From Desulfobacterales bacterium (GTDB lineage Bacteria > Desulfobacterota > Desulfobacteria > Desulfobacterales > UBA11574): DNA of 52,042 bases. Below the pieces are notes generated by a model that was not told the origin of the DNA, did not search any database, and was given only the letters and a program-made list of their open reading frames with translations. Location: assembly GCA_022340885.1 (NCBI GenBank), contig JAJDND010000078.1, forward strand, positions 1 through 52,042, given 5' to 3'. Positions 51,519 to 52,042 of the stretch are shown here, one piece after another. The position numbers were made by a program, and so were the translations under genes. Within the stretch, counting starts at the first letter, position 1, and every line of letters starts with the position of its first letter.

Positions 51519-52042
51519 AATTGTCTCCTTATTTTATTGTATTTTTAAGTAATTATGAAAGATGCAAATAATTGAGCCTTCGGAGAGTTTATCTTCTAAA
51601 TCCTTAATTAAAGCGGAATGGATAATTTTTTTTTAAATCGGATGCTGTTTGAGCGGCTTAGGGATCGTTGGAAAGAACAGGCGCATTCTGAAATTGTGTC
51701 TCTAAAAGAATTTAAAATGATGAACTTAACCGATTGATATTTTTAATATCATATCCTGTTCTTTCTTTACGATCCCTTGCAGCGAGTTCATGCGGTTTAA
51801 AAAAAAGATTATCCATGGAGCGTCTGTTCGGAAAATACCCCAACCCATATAATTACAATAGTGTTGCACCCTCTGCCAACCCGGACCGCGAGAGTTCATC
51901 GATCCGCTTCAACGTCTCGCCATCCAGATGAATATCCGCTGAATGCTCTGGTTGTGTGCGCTGTTGTTATTTCAACGCCACAAATTCCAATCGCTGCATT
52001 ACCATCATAGGTTAATACACGTTTTATTTCTTTCAACCACCG
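51519..52042. other. Terminal intergenic region with a palindromic element
   Basis: No convincing gene. It carries the promoter of the dienelactone hydrolase gene, an imperfect terminal inverted repeat pair at 51660-51777, and near the right edge minus-strand reading-frame fragments that do not make a full gene. Confidence 0.5.
51660..51777. repeat. Small element with 22-23 nt inverted ends
   Basis: The left end starts AGGGATCG and closes GAAAGAACAGG (51660-51681). The right end (51755-51777) is its near-perfect reverse complement, with a one-base length difference. A GATATTTTTAATATC palindrome lies inside. The size (118 bp) and design recall copy D of the nested palindromic family, but no family core is visible. 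Confidence 0.55.

Noticed and set aside
51734-51931. 65-codon plus-strand frame in the terminal intergenic region
   Set aside because: It overlaps the right arm of the inverted-end element, lacks a ribosome site and has no recognisable protein features.
51853-52042. Minus-strand frame fragment ending in LDGETLKRIDELSRSGLAEG, resembling the end of an oxidoreductase
   Set aside because: The frame is interrupted by a stop a short way upstream and the similarity is too weak to name. It could be a decayed gene running in from the right, but this cannot be supported here.

Overview
The window looks like a chromosomal segment of a Gram-negative, anaerobic Desulfobacterota (deltaproteobacterial, Desulfobacterales-like) bacterium. 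This rests on an intact Gram-negative-type division and cell wall (dcw) cluster, a meso-diaminopimelate type MurE, a B12-binding radical SAM protein next to ftsZ, a LytS/LytTR pair beside a CstA-family carrier, and several small Cys-rich and YkgJ- or DUF2284-like metal-binding proteins. Base composition is moderate in GC, with AT-rich promoter regions. No rRNA, tRNA, CRISPR array, intact insertion sequence or plasmid/phage module was seen.

Layout. 1-1.7 kb: end of a SHOCT/YvlB-like protein, an unknown helical protein and a ketopantoate reductase-like enzyme. 1.7-8.6 kb: a double helix-turn-helix protein, a eukaryote-style fused HisH-HisF, a cytidylate-kinase-like protein, a micro-operon (54-aa protein plus a 31-aa membrane peptide) facing a self-cleaving LexA/CI-type repressor with matching operators, a YkgJ-like protein and a SET-domain protein. 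8.9-11 kb: a 7TM-HD (PgpH-type) cyclic-di-AMP phosphodiesterase. 11-17.8 kb: a sigma-54 activator with a receiver domain lacking the phospho-acceptor, divergent from a four-gene, translationally coupled cluster (AdoMet-decarboxylase-like pyruvoyl enzyme, BioF2/FemAB-like acyltransferase, ATP-grasp ligase, PLP fold-III decarboxylase). The cluster has a good sigma-54 promoter and a set of AGCAT half-sites upstream, and a papain-like C39-type protein converges on its end. This is the best candidate for an undescribed pathway in the window.

17.8-36.8 kb, all minus strand: mraZ-rsmH-ftsL-ftsI-murEF(fused)-mraY-murD-ftsW-murG-murC-murB-ftsQ-ftsA-ftsZ, then a radical SAM gene. MraZ boxes with an exact 10-bp period precede mraZ. 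37-44.6 kb, plus strand: a LytTR regulator, a LytS-type kinase, a CstA-family transporter, a strongly structured intergenic region, then a 93-aa protein, an ArsA-like ATPase and two tandem paralogous membrane-anchored proteins of unknown function. 44.6-52 kb: assorted metabolic and hypothetical genes, including an MFS carrier, SDR, DUF2284 protein, YdhR-like protein, a decayed flavodoxin-fold reductase, a DapF-family protein in which both catalytic cysteines are serines, an ADP-ribosylglycohydrolase, a DUF6295 protein and a dienelactone hydrolase.

A family of nested palindromic elements (three full copies and one deleted copy) lies between 3.4 and 13.1 kb. The copies share a conserved core but have unrelated terminal arms that still pair perfectly or nearly so. 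All product calls come from reading the protein sequences by eye; no database search was run.
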